Numbered from the stretch's first letter, positions 33,334 to 42,388 are shown. The stretch: 64,000 bases of DNA from Streptomyces chilikensis (GCF_001642695.1 NZ_LWCC02000005.1:31215-95214); one strand, 5' to 3'. Numbers and translations: made by a program. Notes: generated by a model from the sequence alone, not told the origin.

Positions 33334-33908
33334 AGCGCTGCTCCTGTCGATGTCGCGGTGGCGGAACTCCCGGCCGGTGCGGCCGCGGGCGGTGGCGGCG
33401 GGCCGCTCCGCCGGGGAGAACTCCTCCCCGAGCTTATGTCCGCGGCGCGGCCGGGGAGGCGATCGGCACGACGGGCGGGCCCCGACGTCGGCTTCGAGGC
33501 GCGCCCCGTCCCCTCTTCCCCCTTGCGGCGGCACCCGGCCGGTCCGGCGGTCCTGCGTCCGGCACCGCTCGCGGGAGGTGTCCGGATGCCGTCGGACCAG
33601 GACGGGCATATTCTACGATATGTGGATGATGTTCGGTATGACTGGTGTCCTGCGGCCCTGCCGGAACCGTCGGGACACCGCCGCAGGTACCGCCGTCCCG
33701 AGCACCGGCATGCGGGCCGGCGGGCGCGACGCCGTCGGCGGGCCGCCGACGGGACGCGGCGGGAGGTGTTCCCGGCGAGCGCCTGCCGCCGGGGAGGCGG
33801 GCGCGCCTCCTGTCGCGTGACCCACCGGGGCCCTGGAGCGAGCAGGGTCGCCGAACGGGCCGCGACCGGGCCCGCTCCCCCGTCACCACGGGTTCGGGCA
33901 GGCATCTG
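33334..33908. other. Intergenic between divergent radical SAM and phosphatase genes
   Basis: 575 bp. An A/T-richer patch at about 33605-33650 stands out and could hold promoters. No gene or strong repeat seen. Open frames leading into 33909 lack a ribosome site. Confidence 0.45.
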
Positions 33909-36011
33909 ATGGAGACCACGCTGACCAACGTGCTGCGCGAGAGCCGCGCCGCCGGCGGGCTGCTGTACGCACTGTCACAGGACGGGGACGCCCTGTGGCT
34001 GGTCCTGCTGACGGAAGGGCTGCAGGAGATCACCGTTCCGTGGACGAGGGTGGCGGTGACCGACCCGATGCCGGTGGCGGACGCCGTGCGCGAGCGGCGC
34101 CTGGTGTGGATCGGCGGCCGGGAGGACATGGCGCGCCTCTACCCGCGGGCGGCGCTCCTGCTGCCCTACGACTTCGCGCTGGCGGCCGCCCCGGTCGTCT
34201 CCGGCACCACGGTCCGGGGCGGGCTGGTGCTCCTGTGGTCCGGCGACCATCCGCCGCAGCTCGCCCATGACGAGCGGGCCGCCGTCGAGATCGGCTGCCG
34301 CCGTCTGGGCGGGCTCCTGCGCCAGGCGGTCGACCGCGGCGATCCACTGCCGCCCGCCGGACGGCCTCGCATCCTTCCTCCGCCCCCGCCCCCGCCCCCG
34401 TCACGGGGGCCGGCTCCTTCGCCCGCCGAGGCGGCGGAGATCGCGGCGTTCCTCGCCCGCCTGCCGGAAGGGGCCTGCTCGCTGGACCTGCGGGGCCGCA
34501 TCACCTTCATCACCCGGACCGCCGCCGACCTCGTCGGCGGCGATCCCGCGGGCCTGCTGGGCAGGGTGCCCCGGGACGTGCTGCCGTGGCTGGACGTCCC
34601 CCAGGTCGAGGACAGCTACCGGGCGGCGCTGGTCAGCCGGCAGCCCCATGCCTTCACGGTCCTGCGCCCGCCCGACAGGTGGCTGTCCTTCGAGCTGCAC
34701 CCGGACTCCTCCGGCATCAGTGTCCGCATCAATCCCGTCGGCAGGGCCCAGGACGCCCCCGGGCCGAAGACGGTGCCCGCCGCCGGCCCCGGCCGCGCCA
34801 CCGTGCTGTACCAGCTGATGCACCTGGCCACCACCCTCACCGAGGCCGCCGGCGTGCAGGACGTGGTCGACCAGACCGCCGACCAGCTCCTGCCCGCCCT
34901 CGGCGCGCAGGGAATGGTGCTGATGACCTCCGAGGACGGCCGGCTGAGGATCCACGGCCACCACGGCTACACCACCGAGCTGATGGACCGCTTCAACGCC
35001 ACCACCCTGCGCCAGGACCTCCCCGCCATCGACGTCCTGACCACCGGCGAGCCGGGCTTCTACCCCACCTTCGCCGACATCAAGCGCTCCTACCCCGCCA
35101 TCACGCACGAGGACGGGATGGCCTCGTGGGCCGTCCTGCCGCTGATCGCCTCCGGCCGCCCCATCGGTTCCCTGCTCCTCTCCTACGAACGGCAGCACGA
35201 CTTCCCGCCCGACGAACGCTCCGTCCTCACCTCCGTGGCCGGTCTGGTCGGCCAGGCGCTGGACCGCGCGCGGCTCTACGACAGCAAGCACGACCTCGCC
35301 CACCGCCTGCAGTCCGCCCTCCTGCCCCACACCCTGCCCCGCGTCCCCGGCCTGGAGGTCGCCGCCCGCTACCTGCCCGCCGCCCGCGGCCTGGCCATCG
35401 GCGGCGACTTCTACGACCTCATCCGCCTCGACGCGCACACCGCGGCCGCCGCCATCGGCGACGTGCAGGGCCACAACGTGGACGCCGCCGCCCTGATGGG
35501 GCAGGTCCGCACGGCCGTCCACGCCCACGCCACCGTCGGCGCGCCCCCGGACCACGTCCTCGCCCGCACCAACCGCCTGCTCACCGACCTCGACCCCGGC
35601 CTGTTCACCAGCTGCCTCTACGCCCACCTCGACCTCGCCCGAAGACGCGTGCGCCTCGCCACCGCCGGGCACCCGCCACCCCTGCTGCGCCACGCGGACG
35701 GACGCACCGAGCTCCTCGACATCCCGCCCGGCCTCCTCCTCGGCATCGACCCGGACGTCCAATACCCGACGCTGGACCGTTCCCTGCCCCCCGGCAGCGT
35801 GCTCGTCCTCTACACCGACGGGCTCGTCGAAGTGCCCGGGGTCGATCTCGACGATGCCGTCGCCGCCCTGGCCCGGCTCGTGGAGCGGGCGGACGCGACC
35901 GATCTCGACGCCATGGCCGACGCGCTCGTCGAACACTCCCCCTCCCCCGGGGACGACATCGCCCTGCTCCTGATCGCCTTCCGGCCCGGCTCTGGATCCG
36001 GCCCCGCCTGA
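33909..36011 (+). CDS. GAF/PAS/SpoIIE-type PP2C serine phosphatase
   Basis: 700 residues. N-terminal GAF-like region (about 1-145), a proline run, a PAS-like domain (about 175-280), a GAF domain (about 298-455: LYQLMHLATTLTEAAGVQDV, MASWAVLPLIASGRPIGSLL), then the PP2C/SpoIIE catalytic domain (466-695). All metal ligands are present: Asp500 in GGDFYDL, Asp518 in IGDVQGHN, Asp637 in LYTDGLVE, Asp682/Asp683 in GDDIALL. Such phosphatases reactivate anti-anti-sigma proteins in partner-switching pathways controlling stress sigma factors. No HATPase domain and no antagonist gene adjacent. Confidence 0.93.
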   Translation: METTLTNVLRESRAAGGLLYALSQDGDALWLVLLTEGLQEITVPWTRVAVTDPMPVADAVRERRLVWIGGREDMARLYPRAALLLPYDFALAAAPVVSGTTVRGGLVLLWSGDHPPQLAHDERAAVEIGCRRLGGLLRQAVDRGDPLPPAGRPRILPPPPPPPPSRGPAPSPAEAAEIAAFLARLPEGACSLDLRGRITFITRTAADLVGGDPAGLLGRVPRDVLPWLDVPQVEDSYRAALVSRQPHAFTVLRPPDRWLSFELHPDSSGISVRINPVGRAQDAPGPKTVPAAGPGRATVLYQLMHLATTLTEAAGVQDVVDQTADQLLPALGAQGMVLMTSEDGRLRIHGHHGYTTELMDRFNATTLRQDLPAIDVLTTGEPGFYPTFADIKRSYPAITHEDGMASWAVLPLIASGRPIGSLLLSYERQHDFPPDERSVLTSVAGLVGQALDRARLYDSKHDLAHRLQSALLPHTLPRVPGLEVAARYLPAARGLAIGGDFYDLIRLDAHTAAAAIGDVQGHNVDAAALMGQVRTAVHAHATVGAPPDHVLARTNRLLTDLDPGLFTSCLYAHLDLARRRVRLATAGHPPPLLRHADGRTELLDIPPGLLLGIDPDVQYPTLDRSLPPGSVLVLYTDGLVEVPGVDLDDAVAALARLVERADATDLDAMADALVEHSPSPGDDIALLLIAFRPGSGSGPA

Positions 36012-36263
36012 TCCCGGAGAGGGCGCCGCCGCCCGGCCCGGGCAGGGGTCATGGCGCGCCACGCCTTTTCACCCGTCCGAGTAGCTTTCCCGAGGTTCCG
36101 TTCCGGTGTGGGCGGTTTGTCTCGACCCTGGAGCTGTGGCGGACTTCGCCGGACGAGGGAGGGGACGACCGGTGTGCGGGGGAAGATCGGTGACGGATGT
36201 GGAGCACGCAGCGGTCGCCGGAGGCGGCGTCGGCGGCTCCGCCGGGGCTTCCGGGACGAGGCG

Positions 36264-36308
36264 CGGCCGCGCGCACCGGAGGAGGCGGAGCTCCGGTGCG
36301 CGCGGCCG
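36264..36308 (-). terminator. Strong hairpin after the peptidoglycan-binding protein gene
   Basis: Perfect 18-bp arms (36264-36281 and 36291-36308), 9-nt loop, 16 bp after the minus-strand stop. It fills much of the 313-bp gap 36012-36324, in which I see no gene. Confidence 0.8.
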
Positions 36309-36324
36309 GTGGCGTGCCGGGAGG

Positions 36325-36801
36325 CTACAGCGAGTGCGCGAGGCGCTTGAAGGCGGCGCGCGTGCCGGAGCCGGCGATGCCGTCGACGGCTCCCTTGTAG
36401 CCGTGGTAGCGCTTCAGGTAGCGCTGCAGTCCCTTGATCGTTCCGCTGCCGACGATCCCGTCGATCGGGCCGCTGTAGCTGTAGTGCTTCTTCAGGAAGC
36501 GCTGCATCGCCTTCCAGCTGTTGGTGCCGAGCCTGCCGTCGACGGCGCCCGTGTAACCCCACCGGGCCTTGAGGACGCGCTGGACCTTCTTGGCCTCGGC
36601 GGCGGTCAGGCCGAGGTTGGCCACCGCACGCGGGGCGACGGCCTTCACGTGCGCCGCGGGGTGCGTCACCGCCGCCTTCGCGGCGGGGGCGGACGCCGCG
36701 TGGGCCACGCCCGCCGTGGTCACGCCCGCTGTGGTCAGGCATCCGACGGCGATCGCGGCGGCGGTGGTGGCACCGAGGGCGGTCCTCGTCATGGCGCGCA
36801 T
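36325..36801 (-). CDS. Secreted peptidoglycan-binding protein
   Basis: 158 residues from the ATG at 36801 with GGAGGG 8 nt upstream; an internal ATG at 36792 is possible. A Sec signal peptide (to about 36) precedes an Ala/Lys linker. Then come three tandem ~31-residue PG_binding_1-like repeats: VQRVLKARWGYTGAVDGRLG, MQRFLKKHYSYSGPIDGIVG and LQRYLKRYHGYKGAVDGIAG. The fold binds peptidoglycan; there is no enzymatic domain, so it may act as a wall-associated decoy, signal or structural protein. It is divergent from two HTH membrane regulators, one with the same fold on its outside. Confidence 0.88.
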   Translation of the reverse strand: MRAMTRTALGATTAAAIAVGCLTTAGVTTAGVAHAASAPAAKAAVTHPAAHVKAVAPRAVANLGLTAAEAKKVQRVLKARWGYTGAVDGRLGTNSWKAMQRFLKKHYSYSGPIDGIVGSGTIKGLQRYLKRYHGYKGAVDGIAGSGTRAAFKRLAHSL

Positions 36802-37044
36802 TCTTTTTCCCTCCAGACGGTCCGGGCCGACCGCACCGGCCGGCTCCGCAACGAGAATGCGGTCCGACGGGGAGCAACCGCCACAATCGCCGCGGAAGTG
36901 ACGTACGCACGGGCCGTCCCGGCCACCGACCTGCGGGGACGCGTGTCGCGGAGTCGGTGTCACGGGACGCGGGACGTGGGAACGGACGGCCGCCGCCGGG
37001 AGGCCGGGACCCACGTGACGGACCCCGGAGGCGAGTGAGGGAAC

Positions 37045-37947
37045 ATGCCGCGCTGGAAGGAACTGCCCGCCGAACTGGACGCGCGCGCCCGTCACCTGGT
37101 GGTGCGGCTGCGGCGCCTCAAGGACCACAGCGGGCTGAGCATGGCGCAGTTGGCCTCGAGGACGGGGTACAGCGCCAAGTCGTGGGAGCGGTACCTGAAC
37201 GGCCGGTCGCTGCCACCGGTGGAGGCCGTCTCGGCGCTGGCCCGGATCGGGGGTGAGGACCCGGTACGACTGCTCGCGCTGCACGAGCTCGCGGCGGAGG
37301 GGTGGGCGACGGGACGCCCGGGCGGGCATCCCGTCCCGGCCCCGCACCTGGTCCCCGGGCCGGCTCCGGTTCCGGCCCCTCCTCCGGCCCCGGCCCCTTC
37401 TCCGGCTCCGGCCCCGCGCCCGGCGCGGGAGCCCGCCTCCTCGCCGGAGCCGACGGCCGGCACGGCGGCGGCGACGGCCTCCGCGTGGCGGGAGCCGCTG
37501 CGGGGACGGCATCCGCGCGTCGTCCTGCTTCTCGGGGTGGTGCCGGCGCTGGCCGTCGTCGCGTCCGTGCTCCTGCTCGCCGTGAGGCTCACGGATTCCT
37601 CCGGGGGCGACGGGAAGGCGGCGGCTCCCGCCGCGGAGGCCACGGCCGCCGCGTCGTGGGCCGTGGCCGAGTACACCTGCCGTCCGGAGCGGATCGACGG
37701 CCTCACCTACGCGGGCAACAGCCGCACCATGGTCACCGTGGTGGCGTACGGGCACGCCGGCCCCGAGGTGGCCGAGGCGCAGTGTCTGCTGCGCGAGGCG
37801 GGGCTCGACCCCGGCGACCTCGACGGCATCTTCGGCCCGCTGACCCAACGCGCCGTCCAACGGGCGCAGCGCCGGGCGGAGCTGCCCGCGGACGGCATCG
37901 TCGGGCCGCACACCTGGAAGGCCCTGCGGAGCATGGCACGGGGATGA
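37045..37947 (+). CDS. Transmembrane HTH regulator with extracellular peptidoglycan-binding domain
   Basis: 300 residues. Cytoplasmic XRE-type HTH (about 12-75: LVVRLRRLKDHSGLSMAQLA, SRTGYSAKSWERYLNGRSLP), a Pro/Ala-rich linker (about 95-150), one membrane helix (about 155-177, VVLLLGVVPALAVVASVLLL) and an outside PG_binding_1 domain (about 235-298: AQCLLREAGLDPGDLDGIFG, RAELPADGIVGPHTWKALRS). The order suggests a one-component sensor that couples wall material outside to DNA binding inside. It is followed after 7 bp by a paralogous HTH gene and is divergent from a secreted peptidoglycan-binding protein. Confidence 0.85.
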   Translation: MPRWKELPAELDARARHLVVRLRRLKDHSGLSMAQLASRTGYSAKSWERYLNGRSLPPVEAVSALARIGGEDPVRLLALHELAAEGWATGRPGGHPVPAPHLVPGPAPVPAPPPAPAPSPAPAPRPAREPASSPEPTAGTAAATASAWREPLRGRHPRVVLLLGVVPALAVVASVLLLAVRLTDSSGGDGKAAAPAAEATAAASWAVAEYTCRPERIDGLTYAGNSRTMVTVVAYGHAGPEVAEAQCLLREAGLDPGDLDGIFGPLTQRAVQRAQRRAELPADGIVGPHTWKALRSMARG

Positions 37948-37954
37948 CGCGACG

Positions 37955-38890
37955 ATGGCACGGAACACGCCGTCACCGGAGCGGGCGCGCCTGGCCGCCG
38001 CCCTGCGGGAACTGAAGCAGCGCACCGGCCTGAGCCTGGCGGCCATGGCGGACCGGACCCCGTACAGCAAGTCGTCCTGGGACCGCTACCTCAACGGCGG
38101 CACCCTCCCGTCCCGTCAGGCGGTCCGGGACCTGTGCGCCCTGGCCGGCGAACCGGAGGGCCGCTGCCTGGCACTGTGGGAGATCGCGGAGGCGGAGTCC
38201 AGCGGCCGTGCGGCGACGGCGGCCCCGGCCGCCGCCCCGGCACCCGCGGACGAGCCGCGCCCCTCGGCGGGGAGCGGTCACGGGACCGAGGTACCGCCGG
38301 GCGGTCGGGGGAACGCGGCGGCTCGGGGCGCGGTGGCCCGGAGCGGGCGCGGGAGCGCGGTGGCCCGGAGCGGGCGCGGGAGCGCGGTGGCCGTGCTCGC
38401 GGCGGTGGGCGCGCTGCTCGTCGGCTGTGGCGCGGCGGCCCTCCTCCTGCCGCCGGACCGGGCCGGCTCCACGACGCCCCCGCTCCGCGCCCCGTCCGCC
38501 TCCGTCCCGGTTCCCGGCCCGCGCTGCCGGGGTGCGGCCTGCGAGGGCCGGAACCCCCTGCACATGCGCTGCGCCGCCTCTCCCGGCTCCCTCCTCACCG
38601 CGCGCACCGCCACCGGCGCCTGGATCGAGCTCCGCCACAACGAGCGGTGCGGCGCGGTGTGGGCCCGCACCTGGGGCACCGGGATCGGCGACCGCGTCGA
38701 GGTGACCGCCGGCGGCCCCACCCGCGCCGCGGAGGTCGTGGACGAGATCGACGTGGAGTCGTACGTCTACACCCCGATGACGGCAGTGCGCCCCGGCGGT
38801 GTCGTCCACGCCTGCTTCCGCCCCGCGGGGAGCGGCGCACCGGAGTGCTTCACGCAGCGGGCGGAACAGCGGGGGCAGCGGGCGGAATAG
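37955..38890 (+). CDS. Transmembrane HTH regulator with DUF2690 domain
   Basis: 311 residues. The HTH (about 10-75: LAAALRELKQRTGLSLAAMA, DRTPYSKSSWDRYLNGGTLP) is clearly paralogous to that of the upstream gene. A low-complexity linker, one membrane helix (about 147-168, AVLAAVGALLVGCGAAALLL), then a Cys-containing outside domain of DUF2690 type (about 185-285: CRGAACEGRNPLHMRC, WIELRHNERCGAVWARTW). Its partner 7 bp upstream makes an operon. DUF2690 has no established function; association with HTH proteins is typical of Streptomyces. The linker contains a 27-bp tandem duplication at 38331-38391. Confidence 0.85.
   Translation: MARNTPSPERARLAAALRELKQRTGLSLAAMADRTPYSKSSWDRYLNGGTLPSRQAVRDLCALAGEPEGRCLALWEIAEAESSGRAATAAPAAAPAPADEPRPSAGSGHGTEVPPGGRGNAAARGAVARSGRGSAVARSGRGSAVAVLAAVGALLVGCGAAALLLPPDRAGSTTPPLRAPSASVPVPGPRCRGAACEGRNPLHMRCAASPGSLLTARTATGAWIELRHNERCGAVWARTWGTGIGDRVEVTAGGPTRAAEVVDEIDVESYVYTPMTAVRPGGVVHACFRPAGSGAPECFTQRAEQRGQRAE
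38331..38391 (+). repeat. 27-bp tandem repeat in linker of DUF2690 regulator
   Basis: Two full copies plus the start of a third, period 27, encoding ARSGRGSAV twice immediately before the membrane helix. It keeps the frame. Confidence 0.8.
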
Positions 38891-38952
38891 CGGGGACCGG
38901 CGCGCCCCGCGGGCTCGCGGTGTCCGTGGGACGCGGCCCGGCGGCGGCGTGG

Positions 38953-39471
38953 TCAGCGAGTGCCGGGCGGGGCCGTTTCCGGCCGGGCGGCTTCGTCGAG
39001 GGCGCCCGTGAGCCTGGTCAGGAGGGTGCGCAGGGTGCGGGCGTCGTGGTGGTCGAAACCGGTGGCGGCGGCGACGCGACGGGGGACGAGGCGTGCCTGT
39101 TCGCGCAGGGCGACGCCCTCGGGGGTGAGGTGGACGTGGACGGAGCGCTCGTCGGCGGCGGACCGCTGCCGGCGGATCAGACCGGCCGCCTCCAGCCGCT
39201 TGAGCAGGGGGGACAGGGTGCCGGAATCCAGGCGCAGGCGCTCACCGAGGTGCTTGACCGGTGTCGTGCCGTCCTCCCAGAGGACGAGCATGACCAGGTA
39301 CTGGGGGTAGGTGAGACCGAGGTCCTTGAGGACGACGCGGTAGAGGGCGGTGAAGGCGCGGGAGGCCGCGTTGAGGGAGAAGCAGATCTGGCTGTCCAGG
39401 AGGAGGGCCTCGTCGAGGCCGGGGCCGGCTCCCCCCTCCCTGTCCGCGCGGCCGGGGTGCGGGGTGTCCAT
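38953..39471 (-). CDS. ohrR: OhrR, organic-hydroperoxide-sensing MarR repressor
   Basis: 172 residues from the ATG at 39471. Winged-helix MarR fold (LGLTYPQYLVMLVLWEDGTT, VKHLGERLRLDSGTLSPLLK, RLEAAGLIRRQRSAADERSV). The reactive cysteine of OhrR is present as Cys30 in LDSQICFSLNAASRAF. Oxidation of that cysteine by organic peroxides releases DNA. It is divergent from the ohr gene, with operator-like symmetry in the 111-bp gap, the standard arrangement. The N-terminal ~20 residues are a Gly/Arg-rich extension. Confidence 0.92.
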   Translation of the reverse strand: MDTPHPGRADREGGAGPGLDEALLLDSQICFSLNAASRAFTALYRVVLKDLGLTYPQYLVMLVLWEDGTTPVKHLGERLRLDSGTLSPLLKRLEAAGLIRRQRSAADERSVHVHLTPEGVALREQARLVPRRVAAATGFDHHDARTLRTLLTRLTGALDEAARPETAPPGTR

Positions 39472-39499
39472 GGGGCCAGGATAGCGGCCCACATTTTGA

Positions 39500-39518
39500 T
39501 TGTGCACAACTGAATTGT
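39500..39518. promoter_or_regulatory. OhrR operator candidate
   Basis: The segment contains the palindrome TTGTGCACAA (39500-39509), and the overlapping arms ACAA (39506-39509) and TTGT (39515-39518). It lies between the divergent ohrR and ohr genes. Confidence 0.6.
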
Positions 39519-39582
39519 GTGCTTAGCTTGAGCGCGACGGGACCGGACCGGTCCCGCCTCCGCACAGGGAAGAGGAATTCGC

Positions 39583-39996
39583 ATGGACGCGCTCTACACC
39601 GCTGTCGCCACCGCCACCCACGGCCGCGAAGGCCGTGCCGTGGCCTCGGACGGGAAGCTGGACGTCCAGCTGGCGCCCCCGCGCGAGCTGGGTGGCAGCG
39701 GAGAGGGAACCAACCCGGAGCAGCTCTTCGCGGCCGGCTACGCCGCCTGCTTCGCCAGCGCCCTGGGCGCCGTCGGGCGGCAGGCGAAGATCGACGTCTC
39801 CGACGCCGCCGTGACCGGTGAGGTGTCGATCGGCAAGGAGGGCCCGGGATTCGCCCTGGCCGTGACGCTGCGGATCGAGCTGCCGGAGTCCGTGGACGAG
39901 CAGACGGGGCGCAAGCTCGTGGAGCAGGCGCACCAGGTCTGCCCCTACTCCAACGCCACGCGGGGCAACATCCCGGTGGACCTGGTCATCGAGTGA
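39583..39996 (+). CDS. ohr: Ohr, organic hydroperoxide resistance protein
   Basis: 137 residues, normal length for Ohr/OsmC. The two catalytic cysteines are Cys56 in GYAACFASAL and Cys120 in HQVCPYSNATRGN. The enzyme reduces organic and lipid hydroperoxides with dihydrolipoamide-type thiols in the cytoplasm. Divergent OhrR with its sensing cysteine should induce it on peroxide exposure. Confidence 0.95.
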   Translation: MDALYTAVATATHGREGRAVASDGKLDVQLAPPRELGGSGEGTNPEQLFAAGYAACFASALGAVGRQAKIDVSDAAVTGEVSIGKEGPGFALAVTLRIELPESVDEQTGRKLVEQAHQVCPYSNATRGNIPVDLVIE

Positions 39997-40158
39997 CGCC
40001 CACCCGCCGACGGCCGGCACTCCCCCGGTCCGGGGGCCGGACGCCTTCCTGGTGCGTGGTCGGCGGGACGGTGCCACGATGGTTGCGCCGGGGCAGTGCG
40101 CGGGTGGAACCCGTCGCGGCCCTCCGGGAAGGCGAACCTCGAGGAACGGGTGCATCGC

Positions 40159-40413
40159 ATGGACAGGTCCGGGCTGGTCGAAGCGGTCACACGGAAGGCG
40201 GCCGAGGGCGGTGATCTGACGTCCGAGCAGGTCGGCCGGGTCGTCGACGCCCTGTTCGGCACCGTCGACCGGGCGGGGGCGATCGCGGAGGCCCTCAGGG
40301 GAGGTCAGACCGTCACCCTCGACGCCTTCGGCAGTTTCCATCACCGGAACGGCGAGACGGGCCTGCGGCCGGGCAAGGCCCTCGACGAGTTCGTCAACGG
40401 TCAGGTCGGCTGA
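40159..40413 (+). CDS. HU-like DNA-binding protein lacking the beta-arm
   Basis: 84 residues from the ATG at 40159 (GAGGAA upstream). The helical dimerisation half of HU is clear (SGLVEAVTRKAAEGGDLTSE, VVDALFGTV), as is the strand VTLDAFGSFHHR and the C-terminal helix RPGKALDEFVNG. Between them a normal HU has about 20-25 more residues forming the proline-tipped arms that clasp DNA; here only NGETGL remains. It may therefore dimerise without typical DNA bending. It precedes an SRPBCC gene by 15 bp, probably in one operon. Confidence 0.75.
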   Translation: MDRSGLVEAVTRKAAEGGDLTSEQVGRVVDALFGTVDRAGAIAEALRGGQTVTLDAFGSFHHRNGETGLRPGKALDEFVNGQVG

Positions 40414-40428
40414 GCGGGCTCCCCGGCG

Positions 40429-40815
40429 ATGGCCTCGGTCGTCCTCCGCGCCGCGGGCGCCGCCCGGGCCGAGGAGGTCTGGCGGCGTTACGTGACGCCC
40501 GCCCGCTGGCCGACGTGGTCGCCGCAGATCAGGGCCGTCCGCACGGAGGGTGACCGGATCACCCCCGGCATGCGGGGAGAGGTCGTCTCCCTGCTGGGGA
40601 TCCGGGCCGCCTTCGTCGTGGACGACGTCGACGAGGCGGGCCGGCGGTGGGTCTGGCGGGTGCGGATCGGGCCGGTGCGGATGCGGCTGCACCACGCGGT
40701 CTCCCCCCACCCGCGCGGATCGGCCACCACGCTGCGCGTCGAGGGGCCCGCCCTCGCCGTCGCCGCGTACGCCGGCCCCGCCCGGTGGGCGCTGGGGCGC
40801 CTGGTCCGCGGCTGA
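40429..40815 (+). CDS. SRPBCC (START-like) family protein
   Basis: 128 residues. Polyketide-cyclase/dehydrase-like helix-grip fold: VWRRYVTPARWPTWSPQIRA, ITPGMRGEVVSLLGIRAAFV, RRWVWRVRIGPVRMRLHHAV, TTLRVEGPALAVAAY. It lacks the longer C-terminal helix of many members. The fold holds hydrophobic ligands in a cavity; no specific role is evident. Likely co-transcribed with the HU-like gene. Confidence 0.82.
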   Translation: MASVVLRAAGAARAEEVWRRYVTPARWPTWSPQIRAVRTEGDRITPGMRGEVVSLLGIRAAFVVDDVDEAGRRWVWRVRIGPVRMRLHHAVSPHPRGSATTLRVEGPALAVAAYAGPARWALGRLVRG

Positions 40816-41312
40816 GCGCACCGGCACGTCCGCGGCCCGGCGGCGGTGCGGCTGCGCGACGGACCACGACGGGGAACCTGCGGCCCGTCCGCCGGGACCG
40901 GTGGACGGGCCGCCGCCGGGGAGCCGGGAGGAGCGGTCGCGCCGCGGGTCCGCCCGCCGGTCCTGCGCGTCGTCCCGGGACGGGAGCGGCGACCCGGGCA
41001 CCGGTGCCCTGCCCGGACCACCGGGCCCAGGAGACGACGTCCCCTCCACCACCGAACCATCAACAACAGACATGGCAATCCCTTCGAGAAAGTGCGACCG
41101 AAGGAATCGTGCGACGCACGCCGCCGGCTACCCAGTCCCCGAAAATGACGCCCCGCCCCCCGGCCAGGCAGCCCGTGGGTAGTCATGGCTTGACCACCCA
41201 CACCGGGAAGTGACCTGACCGCCCTGGCCGTTGGACACGGTGACAGCCGCTCCACGTCGGACGCTCGATGCCACCGGCCACCGCCGGCCGCCTACCGCCG
41301 AAAGGACACGCC
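40816..41312. other. Intergenic, no firm gene
   Basis: 497 bp. On the minus strand an ATG at 41073 has AAGGGA six nt upstream and begins MSVVDGSVVEGTSSP with unusually low-GC codons, but the frame then continues antisense through the SRPBCC gene and looks like GC-driven open frame. A very short peptide is possible. Otherwise nothing recognised. Confidence 0.35.
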
Positions 41313-42200
41313 GTGCGTGATTACTCCGAGCTGAGCGACTTCCTGCGCAGCCGCCGAGCCGCCCTGACTCCCGAGGAGATCGGCCTCCCCCAGCTGGCCG
41401 AACGACGTCGCGTGCAGGGTCTGCGGCGCGAGGAGGTCGCCCTGGCCGCCGGAGTCAGCCTCACCCACTACACACGGCTCGAACAGGGCCGTGCCCAGCA
41501 CGTCTCCGACGCCGTCCTCGATGCCATCGCCCGCACCCTGCGCCTGACCCCGGACGAGCACATCCATCTGATGGATCTTGCGCGGCCCGAGCACGCCGCC
41601 CCCCGCCGCCCTCAGAGCCCGCGTCCCGCGTGCGCCGACCACGGCCTGCGCCAGCTCATCGACACCTTCACCGACACCCCCGCCCTCATCCTGGACCACC
41701 GCAACGATGTCCTCGCCTGGAACCCGATGGGCCACCTGCTGCTGGCCATGCACATGGACTTCGACGCCCCCGCCGTCGCCTCCCGCCGCCCGAACCTGAC
41801 CCGCATGCTTTTCCTCGACGAACACGTCCGGGACCTGTACCCGCACTGGCACGACGAGGCACAGCTGGCCGTGGCGTCACTGCGGCTGGTCGCCGGCCGT
41901 CACCGGCATGACCGGCAGCTCGCCGAACTGATCGGCGACCTCATGATCAACAGCGAGGAGTTCGCCGACCGATGGGCACGCCATCCGGTGCGCACCTGCG
42001 TCGCGGGCGTCAAGGAACTTCACCACCCCCTGGCGGGGCCGATGACCCTCTCCTTCCAGAGCCTGCTCGTCCCCACCGACGGCGGCCAACGCATGATCGC
42101 CTACAGCGCCCAGGCGGGTTCCACCTCGGAAGCCGCACTGCGTCTGCTCGCCGCCACCCTGCACGTCACTCGCACCGACACACCTGCGACCACCGACTGA
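41313..42200 (+). CDS. XRE-family regulator, MmyB-like
   Basis: 295 residues from the GTG at 41313 behind AAAGGA. HTH: ELSDFLRSRRAALTPEEIGL, VQGLRREEVALAAGVSLTHY, TRLEQGRAQHVSD. The MmyB-like ligand-binding domain fills the rest (LILDHRNDVLAWNPMGHLLL, RMLFLDEHVRDLYPHWHDEA, LAGPMTLSFQSLLVPTDGGQ). It lies upstream of an MFS exporter gene in the same direction and likely controls it. Confidence 0.93.
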   Translation: MRDYSELSDFLRSRRAALTPEEIGLPQLAERRRVQGLRREEVALAAGVSLTHYTRLEQGRAQHVSDAVLDAIARTLRLTPDEHIHLMDLARPEHAAPRRPQSPRPACADHGLRQLIDTFTDTPALILDHRNDVLAWNPMGHLLLAMHMDFDAPAVASRRPNLTRMLFLDEHVRDLYPHWHDEAQLAVASLRLVAGRHRHDRQLAELIGDLMINSEEFADRWARHPVRTCVAGVKELHHPLAGPMTLSFQSLLVPTDGGQRMIAYSAQAGSTSEAALRLLAATLHVTRTDTPATTD

Positions 42201-42388
42201 ACACACCCCCGGCCCCGGGCCTCGGGCGCGCCGCGGCAAACCTGCCTGCCCCGCCGCCCCTCATCCCAGCAAGCTGTTTCCGTCCCTTGTCGCAACAACA
42301 GGAAGTTGGCGAAGCAGCCGCCAACCGCACCGCATTCCGCGGGCCGGCAGGAACAACAGGGCTAACGTCATTGCCCGGTGCCCCCACC

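Noticed and set aside
36075-36110. Partial likeness of GTAGCTTTCCCGAGG to the HxlR/reductase motif
   Set aside because: Only about ten bases agree, and it lies downstream of a gene rather than in a promoter.
41000-41073. Minus-strand short gene starting MSVVDGSVVEGTSSP
   Set aside because: It has a fair ribosome site but no recognisable protein, and the frame continues antisense into the SRPBCC gene; kept only as a remark in the intergenic entry.
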